DNA of 37,887 nt from Lithacetigena sp037446255 [NCBI: Coprothermobacterota bacterium] (GTDB taxonomy: Bacteria; Coprothermobacterota; HKB111), in the NCBI GenBank assembly GCA_037446255.1, contig JBBIIY010000012.1, positions 1 through 37,887 on the forward strand. The letters are read 5' to 3'. Positions 16,966 to 23,885 of the stretch are shown in pieces. How positions within the stretch are numbered: position 1 is the first letter of the stretch; every line of letters begins with the position of its first letter. A program made the position numbers and the translations under genes. The notes under the pieces are model-generated. The model was given only the letters and a program-made list of their open reading frames with translations. It ran no database searches and was not told the origin of the DNA.

Positions 16966-17062
16966 AGAACCTGAACCAACTACCTACGCTGGGATTATCC
17001 AGATCAGGCTCAAGGGTTGGCTTCTTTACCTCTCAGCCAAATTATGGCACCCCTGTGGCATT
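16966..17062 (-). promoter_or_regulatory. TPP riboswitch (THI element)
   Basis: Read on the minus strand, the leader carries CAGGGGTGCC, then GGCTGAGAGG (17029-17038), ACCCTTGAGCCTGATCTGG and ATAATCCCAGCGTAGG. These are the conserved THI-box blocks of a TPP aptamer. It stands about 40 nt before thiM. There is no clear intrinsic terminator after it; a CTCC that can pair with the thiM GGAGG suggests ribosome-site masking when TPP binds. The divergent M42 peptidase gene begins on the other side. Confidence 0.96.
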
Positions 17063-17161
17063 TAATTTTATCATAATAGAATTATATAAATTAAACAGAT
17101 AGGTAATGGTAAAATAATATATTAATTCAGGTAACCTACTTAATACAGGAGGTCATTAGTA

Positions 17162-18229
17162 TTGGATAGACTTAAGTTATTTAAAGAGTTAAGCGAAGTT
17201 CCCGGAGTTCCCGGTTATGAAGATGAAGTCAGAAAAGTAATCAGGAGTTTTGCGCCTGAAGGGACAAAAATAGTTGAAGATAAATTAGGCTCCATAATTC
17301 TGGAGAAAAAGGGTTCTTCGGATTCTCCCAAAATCATGTTCCCCGCACATATGGACGAGATAGGTTTTATGGTACGAAATATTGATAAAAATGGGTTTAT
17401 CCGTTTTCTCCCCCTCGGTGGATGGTGGGACCAGGTTATCATATCCCAAAGAATAATAGTTCACACCAAAAAAGGTCCTTTATTAGGAGTAGTAGGCTCT
17501 AAACCCCCTCACCTGATGCCAACTGAAGAAAGAGATAAGATGGTAAAAAAGAAAGATATGTACATTGATATTGGGGCTACTTCCAAAGAAGATGCTCTGG
17601 AAATGGGAGTATCCATCGGTGATTCCATAACTCCATTTTCTCCTTTTACCACCTTAAATAAAGAGCATCTATTCCTCGGTAAAGCCTGGGATGACCGGTT
17701 GGGTTGCTGTTTATTTCTGGAACTTATAGAAGAACTTAAAAACCAGCCCCACCCTAACACCATCTATGGTGCTGGTACGGTTCAGGAAGAGGTGGGACTA
17801 AGAGGTGCTTACACTTCGGTCAGGGTGGTTAATCCTGATGTGGCCATAGTTCTAGAGGTAGCTATCGCGGGAGATACGCCGGGTATCAAGGAAGAGGAGT
17901 GTCAGGTGGCGATGGGTAAAGGTCCATCTTTACTGGTTTATGATGCTCGCATGATCCCCAACCTGAAATTAAGAAATCTGGTAATAGAAACTGCTGTTAA
18001 AGAAAACATCCCGCTTCAGATGGATGCTATGGAAGGTGGAGCCACTGACGGAGGAATAATCCATTTGCACGAGAAAGGCGTACCCACCGTGGTGTTAGGC
18101 GTACCCACCAGGTATATTCATGGCCACCAGGGATTTTTTAACCTGAACGACTATGAAAATACTCTTAAACTTATAAAGGCCCTAACTTTAAAATTAGATA
18201 AGGAAACGGTATATAGTTTAACTAAATAA
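17162..18229 (+). CDS. M42-family aminopeptidase
   Basis: Self-compartmentalising metallo-aminopeptidase of the M42 family (TET/glutamyl aminopeptidase type), 355 aa. Motifs seen are VPGVPGYEDEVR, PAHMDEIGFMV (H63, D65), AWDDRLGCCL, VQEEVGLRGA and EGGATDGGIIHL. Near the C terminus RYIHGHQGFF replaces the usual RYxHSxxE, and LEVAIAGDTPG has Glu where most members have Asp. The metal histidine is kept, so activity is likely but substrate choice may differ. The start codon is TTG, chosen because AGGAGG (17147-17152) stands nine bases upstream. It faces away from the thiamine operon and ends at a strong terminator. Confidence 0.92.
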   Translation: MDRLKLFKELSEVPGVPGYEDEVRKVIRSFAPEGTKIVEDKLGSIILEKKGSSDSPKIMFPAHMDEIGFMVRNIDKNGFIRFLPLGGWWDQVIISQRIIVHTKKGPLLGVVGSKPPHLMPTEERDKMVKKKDMYIDIGATSKEDALEMGVSIGDSITPFSPFTTLNKEHLFLGKAWDDRLGCCLFLELIEELKNQPHPNTIYGAGTVQEEVGLRGAYTSVRVVNPDVAIVLEVAIAGDTPGIKEEECQVAMGKGPSLLVYDARMIPNLKLRNLVIETAVKENIPLQMDAMEGGATDGGIIHLHEKGVPTVVLGVPTRYIHGHQGFFNLNDYENTLKLIKALTLKLDKETVYSLTK

Positions 18230-18257
18230 GGGTTAAATCTGAAAATATTAAATATTA

Positions 18258-18290
18258 CCTCCCTCTCGGTTACGAGAGGGAGGGTTTTTA
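18258..18290 (+). terminator. Rho-independent terminator after M42 peptidase
   Basis: CCTCCCTCTCG (18258-18268) pairs with CGAGAGGGAGG (18273-18283) over a GTTA loop and is followed by five T. A textbook intrinsic terminator that ends the M42 peptidase transcript. Confidence 0.9.
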
Positions 18291-18375
18291 TTATATATGC
18301 TATAATTCAATTGAACCTCTGAACAAATTTCATCGTCTTATTAATCAGAAAAAAGAAAACAGGAGGCAATGAAAT

Positions 18376-18999
18376 ATGAAAAAAATAATAGCAGTTCTTC
18401 TGATAGTTGGTTTAATTACTGCTATTCCAGCAATGGCACTGGCTGCCAGTGAGAAACCCAACATCAGGGTAGCTTTCAAGGGTGTGGTGCTGAGGGTTCA
18501 AACTACTGAAAAAACAATGGATGTTGTTTTGGTAGAACCATTTCTTAAGGTTTTAGCCAGGAGAATTAACGCTGGATCAGTAATTAAGGTTAACTTTGCT
18601 AATGCGGAATTTTTTAAAGCAGCCGAAAAACTTCCTGGGATCCCACCCAATCTGGAAGGCGCTTCTTTAGGCATTTTGGGTACTTTTGATGTTCCAGGAA
18701 AAAAGGTTGATGCCGTTAAAATTCATATTCATATCAACCCGCCCGGTAGAATAATTGGGGTCGGAATAGTTAAAGAGGTTAAAACCACTAGTTTTGTACT
18801 GGAAATGAAGCCTCTCAAAGGCAATTCCACTCCAGTTTTGAGAGAGTTTTTCGTGTTGCCCAAAACCATATTCCGTTTACATGGAGTTGGTGAAGCAAAG
18901 TTTTCTGATATGAAAGTTGGTATGCACGCAGCAGTTAAGGGATTTTTCCACGAAAACAAATGGCAAGCAACTTTTGTGGCTTTAGGTACTCCTAAGTAA
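18376..18999 (+). CDS. Secreted beta-rich protein, DUF5666-like
   Basis: A 207-aa exported protein. Residues 1-24 form a clear signal peptide (MKKIIAVLLIVGLITA, then AMALAA for cleavage). The mature part looks like repeated small beta-barrel units: FKGVVLRVQTTEKTMDVVL early and GVGIVKEVKTTSFVLEM later, each followed by a strand-rich stretch and a KVGMHAAVKGFF-type end. This resembles DUF5666-type OB-like repeats, but the assignment is tentative. AGGAGG (18361-18366) precedes the ATG. It is flanked by terminators and is probably a single-gene transcript. No catalytic motif is seen. Confidence 0.75.
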   Translation: MKKIIAVLLIVGLITAIPAMALAASEKPNIRVAFKGVVLRVQTTEKTMDVVLVEPFLKVLARRINAGSVIKVNFANAEFFKAAEKLPGIPPNLEGASLGILGTFDVPGKKVDAVKIHIHINPPGRIIGVGIVKEVKTTSFVLEMKPLKGNSTPVLREFFVLPKTIFRLHGVGEAKFSDMKVGMHAAVKGFFHENKWQATFVALGTPK

Positions 19000-19030
19000 T
19001 AAAAAAGTAATTAAATAATAAAACTATAAA

Positions 19031-19058
19031 AAGGCGAGGTTTATACCTCGCCTTTTTT
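19031..19058 (+). terminator. Rho-independent terminator after secreted protein
   Basis: AAGGCGAGGT (19031-19040) pairs with ACCTCGCCTT (19045-19054) over a TTAT loop, with a T run to 19058. It follows the 207-aa gene directly. Confidence 0.9.
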
Positions 19059-19070
19059 GTTAGATTTATT

Positions 19071-19097
19071 AATAAATCAGAAACGGTCTGATTTATT
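19071..19097. repeat. AATAAATCAGA hairpin repeat, copy 2
   Basis: A perfect 11-bp inverted repeat: arm AATAAATCAGA, loop AACGG, arm TCTGATTTATT. Compared with the copies at 208 and 27929, one T in the left arm is changed to A and the matching A in the right arm to T, keeping the pairing. It lies between two terminators in a convergent gap. Confidence 0.6.
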
Positions 19098-19140
19098 CTC
19101 ACAAATACTGAGGGAAGATTGGTCTATCGAGAAAATTACC

Positions 19141-19171
19141 AAAAAAAAGGCTGTCCACATAGGACAGCCTT
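19141..19171 (-). terminator. Terminator of the ferritin-like gene
   Basis: On the minus strand AAGGCTGTCC pairs with GGACAGCCTT (plus-strand 19147-19156 and 19162-19171, loop of five), followed by T residues read from the A tract at 19141-19148. It lies 41 nt after the 90-aa gene's stop. Confidence 0.85.
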
Positions 19172-19211
19172 AAAAATATAAATATTATCTTTATATATCT
19201 ACCTGATTAGC

Positions 19212-19484
19212 CTACTGGACAGATTTAAACTTCTCCATTTGGTCGGGATCCAGAGAATTAATCAAGTACATCAGTTTAGCCACATGTTCTTTCTCTGCCA
19301 ATACGATTTCTTTCAAGCTTTTTATAAGGATTTCATCTTCAATATATGCCAGGTGTTCCTCGTATTGGTTTATCATTTTAAGTTCGTCTATAAGGTCCTG
19401 CCGTAAAAGGTCAAGAACAGTTTCTTCCTCAAATATTTCTTCTTCGCAGATATCTTCACAAACATCTTCGTCGTGTTCACACAT
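19212..19484 (-). CDS. Encapsulated-ferritin-like (half-ferritin) protein
   Basis: A 90-aa two-helix protein that resembles encapsulated ferritin (EncFtn). Helix one contains DELKMINQYEEH and helix two LAEKEHVAKLMYLI, ending in NSLDPDQ. The putative ferroxidase residues are E34, Y41, E64 and H67, the same spacing as E32, Y39, E62 and H65 that I recall for the Rhodospirillum EncFtn. Such half-ferritins build the iron site between two subunits. Two features stand out: an acidic N terminus with C2, H4, C9 and C13, and no C-terminal encapsulin-targeting tail. No encapsulin gene is in the window. AGGAGG precedes the ATG. Single-gene transcript. A plain rubrerythrin-like helper is the alternative. 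Confidence 0.7.
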   Translation of the reverse strand: MCEHDEDVCEDICEEEIFEEETVLDLLRQDLIDELKMINQYEEHLAYIEDEILIKSLKEIVLAEKEHVAKLMYLINSLDPDQMEKFKSVQ

Positions 19485-19590
19485 TTAAATTATCCTCCTT
19501 TAAGGGATATTTTATAGCATACTATTTTAACATATTGAGGGTAAAATGAATCATAATAAATGTTTTTAATAACAAAAACAGTTTAACCAC

Positions 19591-20880
19591 CTATTTTACA
19601 GGTATAAGTTCTTCCTGTTCAAGGTAAAGAGATAATAAAAACCCTTCTTCCAGTAGTATATCAGCCCAGGTTATAGCGGTATCTTTCTTTATAACACGCA
19701 CCACCTTTGCCCCTTTCAATAGCCCGAGTGGTACCAGATTCTCTTTTCTGGCAACTGAATATCTGTCTATTACCCCATAAACTGTTTCCCCACCTATACC
19801 ATCAATAACTTCTCCCACCTTAAGATTTCTTTTTGCGCAGGCTATGACTTCAGAGAAGGGAGTATAAAGCGGGATGAGGGTAGGTTCACTGTATAAAACT
19901 GCCCGGTAAACGGAAGTGAAAGCTTCCAGCGAGGTGAGGTGGTAAGGCCGGTAAAGAAGGTAGCTCGGACCTTCTCCAATCTTCAAATAAGAAAGGATGG
20001 CCTGTGATTCCTTATCTTCAGTTTTATACACCACAAACACCCCCGGAGCTAAACCAAAAACATAATCCACTATCCCCTCATTTTTCAGGATACCCCCATC
20101 TTTTTTCAAAGAAAAAATCGCTGGCATATCCTCTACGGAGGCTTTCACGCCATGCATACCTCTTTTATCAGGCAAAAGACCGGTGGCATTGGAAAGTGAG
20201 GTCATTTCAACGGCAGTTTTGGTACCATCAATGAAGGAGCAAAGCATGCGGGGATTCATCCTTTTTCTGCGGGCTTCCTCTGCCAGCATCTTCGGAGTGG
20301 CATAAGGATTAAAAGGATTATTCTTGCCTTTCCCAGCGGCTACTACACTAAAGCCCAAAGAAACGGCAAAATCATATAGTTCTTTGGCAGCGGCAGGTTC
20401 GTCACCAGCCGCTAAACTGTACACTACTCCTTTTTCTTCAGCTTTCTTTCTTAAAACCCTTCCTACCAGGGAGTCAGTTTCTACGGTAAGTAAAACTATA
20501 TGTTTACCTGCTTTAATAGCCTGAGAGGCAGTTAGCGCACCACCTTCAGGAGTGCCGGTAGCGTCAATGATTACTTCCAGTGAGGGAAAAGAGCATAATA
20601 AATTGATATCTGTGGTCAAAACCGTAGCGCCTTCCTTCAGGGCTCTTTCCCCTTCCTCCATATCTTTGACCTGAACTAATTTGCCATAATCATAACCGCT
20701 ATGGTTAAGAGTATCCAGTACTCTTTCGGGTTTATGGTCACAAATCGCGGCAATTTTTACCCAGGGGATGGTAAAGGACTGAGAAATAATTCCCCGACCC
20801 ATCTGTCCACAACCAACCAGACCAACCCTGATGGGATTCTCTTTCCTCTCCAATAATCGGGATAAGTAATCTTTTAGCAA
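19591..20880 (-). CDS. NAD(P)-dependent homoserine-dehydrogenase-like oxidoreductase with SAF domain
   Basis: A 429-aa oxidoreductase. The N-terminal Rossmann fold begins with VGLVGCGQMGRGI (about residues 18-30), followed by AAICDHKPERV and VIIDATGTPEGGALTASQAIKAGKHIVLLTVETD. The middle part resembles the homoserine-dehydrogenase-like catalytic domain (CSFIDGTKTAVEM). The C terminus (VIACAKRNLKVGEVIDG) has the look of an SAF/antifreeze-like domain. Such proteins occur in carbohydrate or nucleotide-sugar-like pathways, but the substrate is unknown; it is not a typical homoserine dehydrogenase. Its start overlaps the end of the GNAT gene by seven bases, so the two are cotranslated. Confidence 0.8.
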   Translation of the reverse strand: MLKDYLSRLLERKENPIRVGLVGCGQMGRGIISQSFTIPWVKIAAICDHKPERVLDTLNHSGYDYGKLVQVKDMEEGERALKEGATVLTTDINLLCSFPSLEVIIDATGTPEGGALTASQAIKAGKHIVLLTVETDSLVGRVLRKKAEEKGVVYSLAAGDEPAAAKELYDFAVSLGFSVVAAGKGKNNPFNPYATPKMLAEEARRKRMNPRMLCSFIDGTKTAVEMTSLSNATGLLPDKRGMHGVKASVEDMPAIFSLKKDGGILKNEGIVDYVFGLAPGVFVVYKTEDKESQAILSYLKIGEGPSYLLYRPYHLTSLEAFTSVYRAVLYSEPTLIPLYTPFSEVIACAKRNLKVGEVIDGIGGETVYGVIDRYSVARKENLVPLGLLKGAKVVRVIKKDTAITWADILLEEGFLLSLYLEQEELIPVK

Positions 20881-21620
20881 CCTGGTATTTTTAAATTATC
20901 CACCTTTTCTCTAAGGATGGTTTCTAACTTGTCAACATTAATAGGTCCGAAAAATGGTGATTCTCCATCAATATAGAAATTTTCTTCTCCGAACTCCAGG
21001 GCTTGCTCGCGGTTTAGTATTACATTTTTCAAGACTAAAACCTCAGGAGAGAATTCCAGGGCTTTAGAGATGGCTGCCTCGTAGTTAGCCATAATATAAG
21101 GGCATTGGGGAGAAAAAACAGCTTCCACAATTATTTTTCCTTCTCCTTTAAGAGGTTTAAACCCTGTATTTATGATTTTTACACGGGCATCAGGTGAATA
21201 CTTTTTAAGGAACAATTTTGTTATACCCCAGTTCTCCACAAATTCAAACCCGAACTTCTCAAAAAATGATGGTGGCATCCAGCCTTCCGCTCCCCAGGAT
21301 ACTATACCTTTACGGTCGCGAGTTATCTCCAGAATTTTTTCCATCAGGGCTTTCCCGTATCCCTTACCTTCTTCACCAGGTTTTACCCAATAACAATTAA
21401 GCATATAAAGGTCTTCACCTTCCAGGGTTAATAGAGATTTTTCCAGGGGCATTACCTGAGCCATGGCTTTTAACTCCTGTTCCTCAAAAATACCAATTCC
21501 TATCCAGCCTTCACTTAATTTGGAGTCAAAAAACCTGGCACTCTCTTCACGAACCATTTGGTTAGGAGCACAAAAATCAAATAACTCGTAAGCATTATCT
21601 TTGATTATCTTAATTTCCAT
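20874..21620 (-). CDS. GNAT acetyltransferase with YoaP-like C-terminal domain
   Basis: A 248-aa two-domain protein. Residues about 1-140 are a GNAT fold with the acetyl-CoA loop VKPGEEGKGYGKALMEKIL and FFEKFGFEFVENWG. The C-terminal part (about 150-245) starts with KIINTGFKPL and contains VEAVFSPQCPYIMANYE, like the YoaP domain found after GNAT domains, a thioredoxin-like fold with one cysteine. The acceptor is unknown. AAAGGAG precedes the ATG. It overlaps the SAF-domain oxidoreductase by seven bases and begins that two-gene operon. Confidence 0.85.
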   Translation of the reverse strand: MEIKIIKDNAYELFDFCAPNQMVREESARFFDSKLSEGWIGIGIFEEQELKAMAQVMPLEKSLLTLEGEDLYMLNCYWVKPGEEGKGYGKALMEKILEITRDRKGIVSWGAEGWMPPSFFEKFGFEFVENWGITKLFLKKYSPDARVKIINTGFKPLKGEGKIIVEAVFSPQCPYIMANYEAAISKALEFSPEVLVLKNVILNREQALEFGEENFYIDGESPFFGPINVDKLETILREKVDNLKIPGC

Positions 21621-21682
21621 GTTAATTCTCCTTTTACAACCTCTGTATCTGGATTAATATAACATAATATAATTTAAATTAG

Positions 21683-21720
21683 AAAAATACACTCCCGAAT
21701 TTTTTAGGTCGGGAGTGTAT
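21683..21720 (-). terminator. Terminator of the five-gene cyclase-toxin-like operon
   Basis: A 12-bp stem (plus-strand 21687-21698 with 21709-21720, core ACTCCCGA/TCGGGAGT) with a 10-nt loop, followed on the minus strand by a T run (A tract 21683-21687). It lies 22 nt after the stop of the 395-aa gene and closes the operon. Confidence 0.85.
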
Positions 21721-21742
21721 AAGTTTAATTAATTACAATCTT

Positions 21743-22930
21743 TCAGTTTGTTTGTTTACCGCAACTGGTACAGAACTTTGAGTTATCCAGCAATTTAGCA
21801 CCGCAATTGGTACAAAACTTGGATATCTGAGAGGTAGCAGTGGTCATAATTGAAGGCGGTTTCTCAGAATCAGCACTAATGGGTAATACTCCATCAGAAT
21901 TTCTTTCATACTTTAGAGTATCTGATAGCAGTTCATCAAAACGCTTCAAAAATCCTTCGGTGGTTAAAGGCTGATGGTTCAAATACCACACCCCATCGTT
22001 ACCCTTTTCTATTTTAAATAAATGGTTAGCTAAAGCAGTGAAGGACATATATCCTTGTTCTAACACCTGCTCTCCCTTGGAGCTGACCACAGTAATCCGG
22101 TATCCAGCAGAAGATATCCAGCTTCTAAAATATTCCGAACCCATAACCGTACCTGCCTCTCCAAAAAGGAAAATATCCTTACCAGAGCCCTGTTCTTTAG
22201 CGGGAATAAGAAAATCATGAGAGCCTAGATAATTTAGTTCTTCGTCTTTTAATTCCCAATTAATCTCATTCAAACCAGGCACTAGGGCTATAAACGATGG
22301 CAACAGCCACCTTATATCCAATGATTTCATGGAAGTTATCATTGAGGATTGAAATTCATCTGTTAGGATGTAGGGTTCGTTAGTGGTTTTAAATTCCAGA
22401 AGGTTCTGGTAAGACACCCTCCTGAAAGCGTCTATTGCCTGTAAAACATAAAGTAACCCCCCCAAGGTTAAGGGTGGTGGCATGAAGTTTTGCACGGTAT
22501 CTTCAACTTTTCCAGCCACCACTTCGGTGAACCACCGAGCAAAATTTGCTGGTGAGTTAAAAAATTGCAGGAGATGTGAGTTTTCAAAACCCGGAGAAAC
22601 GGAAACTACCGAATTCATCCCTTCTTTTTTGGACGTATAAACTCTTATACCATTTAAAGGCACCATACCGCCACCTATTATGATTTCCAGGCGGTAGTCG
22701 GGGTTCGCTATAATTTTGATGGCGTTTATAAAATCATCATCTTTAACCACCCCTAAAGCCCCATCGCTCATAATAGATGATCCCTTATTATAAGTCCTCA
22801 ATTCCTCTTCAAAAGGACAGAATGCCGATGGTGTCAGTTTCAGATAATCAAGAAAAATAGGGCCTATATCCGACACATTGATTTGATAAATTGCTTCAGG
22901 TTCTTCTGAATAATTGTTATTGCTCATCAT
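21743..22930 (-). CDS. Unknown 395-aa protein with C-terminal zinc ribbon
   Basis: I do not recognise the main domain. The protein appears soluble, with alternating strand/helix character (residues about 10-345), no signal peptide and no membrane helix. A low-complexity linker (about 345-367) leads to a C-terminal zinc ribbon, KFCTNCGAKLLDNSKFCTSCGK, with two CxxC pairs. It is the last gene of the operon and overlaps the 315-aa gene by 14 bases. Two ATG codons stand in a row; the second is better spaced from GGAGG. The zinc ribbon matches one at the N terminus of the 236-aa membrane protein of the same operon. A chaperone, adaptor or immunity role is only a guess. Confidence 0.8.
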   Translation of the reverse strand: MMSNNNYSEEPEAIYQINVSDIGPIFLDYLKLTPSAFCPFEEELRTYNKGSSIMSDGALGVVKDDDFINAIKIIANPDYRLEIIIGGGMVPLNGIRVYTSKKEGMNSVVSVSPGFENSHLLQFFNSPANFARWFTEVVAGKVEDTVQNFMPPPLTLGGLLYVLQAIDAFRRVSYQNLLEFKTTNEPYILTDEFQSSMITSMKSLDIRWLLPSFIALVPGLNEINWELKDEELNYLGSHDFLIPAKEQGSGKDIFLFGEAGTVMGSEYFRSWISSAGYRITVVSSKGEQVLEQGYMSFTALANHLFKIEKGNDGVWYLNHQPLTTEGFLKRFDELLSDTLKYERNSDGVLPISADSEKPPSIMTTATSQISKFCTNCGAKLLDNSKFCTSCGKQTN

Positions 22931-23864
22931 TTCCTCCCTCCTTAGGTAGTAATTTCCATAATTCTTCAGGTATGGGTGTTAAATCTGCATCGTGATCCAA
23001 CTCAAGCCCGGAAACAATTTCCTCAACCTCACTATCCAGATCATCATCTGTTTCCAGTTCGCTTAACTCCCCATTTTGTATAATTTGGGTGTTTTTGTTT
23101 CCAATAAGTCCTATATAGGGACATTGCCTGACATCTGCTCTAAGATTTAGTGCCCTATCTTCAGGTAAAACCCAGAAAAGTTTACCAGCTTCAATCCAGG
23201 GAACGAGTTCAAAATCTTTTATTTTCATAATCTCATCAGCTTGAGACCAAACTACTTCACCAATTTCATCCTTATAATAATACCTATCTGTACCCCATTC
23301 ATCAGGCCTAAGGATAACTGAGGAAGGATTTTTGGAAAAATACACTACCACAAAAGCAGTATGCGCTCCTATCTTGAAAGAGGATAAAACTGCCAGGGTA
23401 TTTTCATCGTTAAGTAATTCAGGCAGTACATAAGGGATTTCCGGTCCAACTTCCACCAGAAAATCAGTATCATCAGGTGGTTGATTTAATTTTATTGCCC
23501 CGGTTAAAGCTAAAAATGTTCCCATATTGGGAGACTCTTTCCTTATCGGGTCATAAAAGTTCCACCATAAACCGTCTAAGCCTTCATTATCTATGGAGTA
23601 ATTAAGAACCTGACCGGTAAAAGGACATCGGGATATGGCTAAATCTTGAAGACTATTTCTATAAGTTTCCCCTAATTGATATATCTCCTCATCTATTGGA
23701 GTAGATTCGTTATCCATATTAATAAACTGGGTAATGGTATCTACTCCCTCTGGAAACTCCTCTTCTTCAGTTTCAACCTCACTCCAGATAAGTTCATCTC
23801 TTTGAGCAGTTAACCAGGAGTACTTTTTAAGGAGCTCTTTTCTGGTTATATTTTCATAATTCAT
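22917..23864 (-). CDS. Unknown 315-aa acidic protein, candidate partner or immunity protein
   Basis: Not recognised with confidence. It is acidic and soluble, with no signal or membrane segment. The most distinctive block is SRCPFTGQVLNYSIDNEGLDGLWWNFYDP (given here only as landmarks: CPFTG, then LDGLWW), near residues 80-105. A second cysteine motif, QCPYIGL, lies near residue 255. The C-terminal tail is rich in Asp and Glu. The gene starts after a GGAGG site 21 nt downstream of the cyclase-like effector gene and overlaps the next gene by 14 bases. Position directly behind the effector is where an immunity gene usually sits, but no sequence evidence shows that role. Confidence 0.8.
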   Translation of the reverse strand: MNYENITRKELLKKYSWLTAQRDELIWSEVETEEEEFPEGVDTITQFINMDNESTPIDEEIYQLGETYRNSLQDLAISRCPFTGQVLNYSIDNEGLDGLWWNFYDPIRKESPNMGTFLALTGAIKLNQPPDDTDFLVEVGPEIPYVLPELLNDENTLAVLSSFKIGAHTAFVVVYFSKNPSSVILRPDEWGTDRYYYKDEIGEVVWSQADEIMKIKDFELVPWIEAGKLFWVLPEDRALNLRADVRQCPYIGLIGNKNTQIIQNGELSELETDDDLDSEVEEIVSGLELDHDADLTPIPEELWKLLPKEGGNDEQ

Positions 23865-23885
23865 AATTTACCTCCACTGATTCGG

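Noticed and set aside
19591-20880. Biosynthetic homoserine dehydrogenase
   Set aside because: The C terminus is SAF-like rather than ACT, and the catalytic core does not match Hom well.
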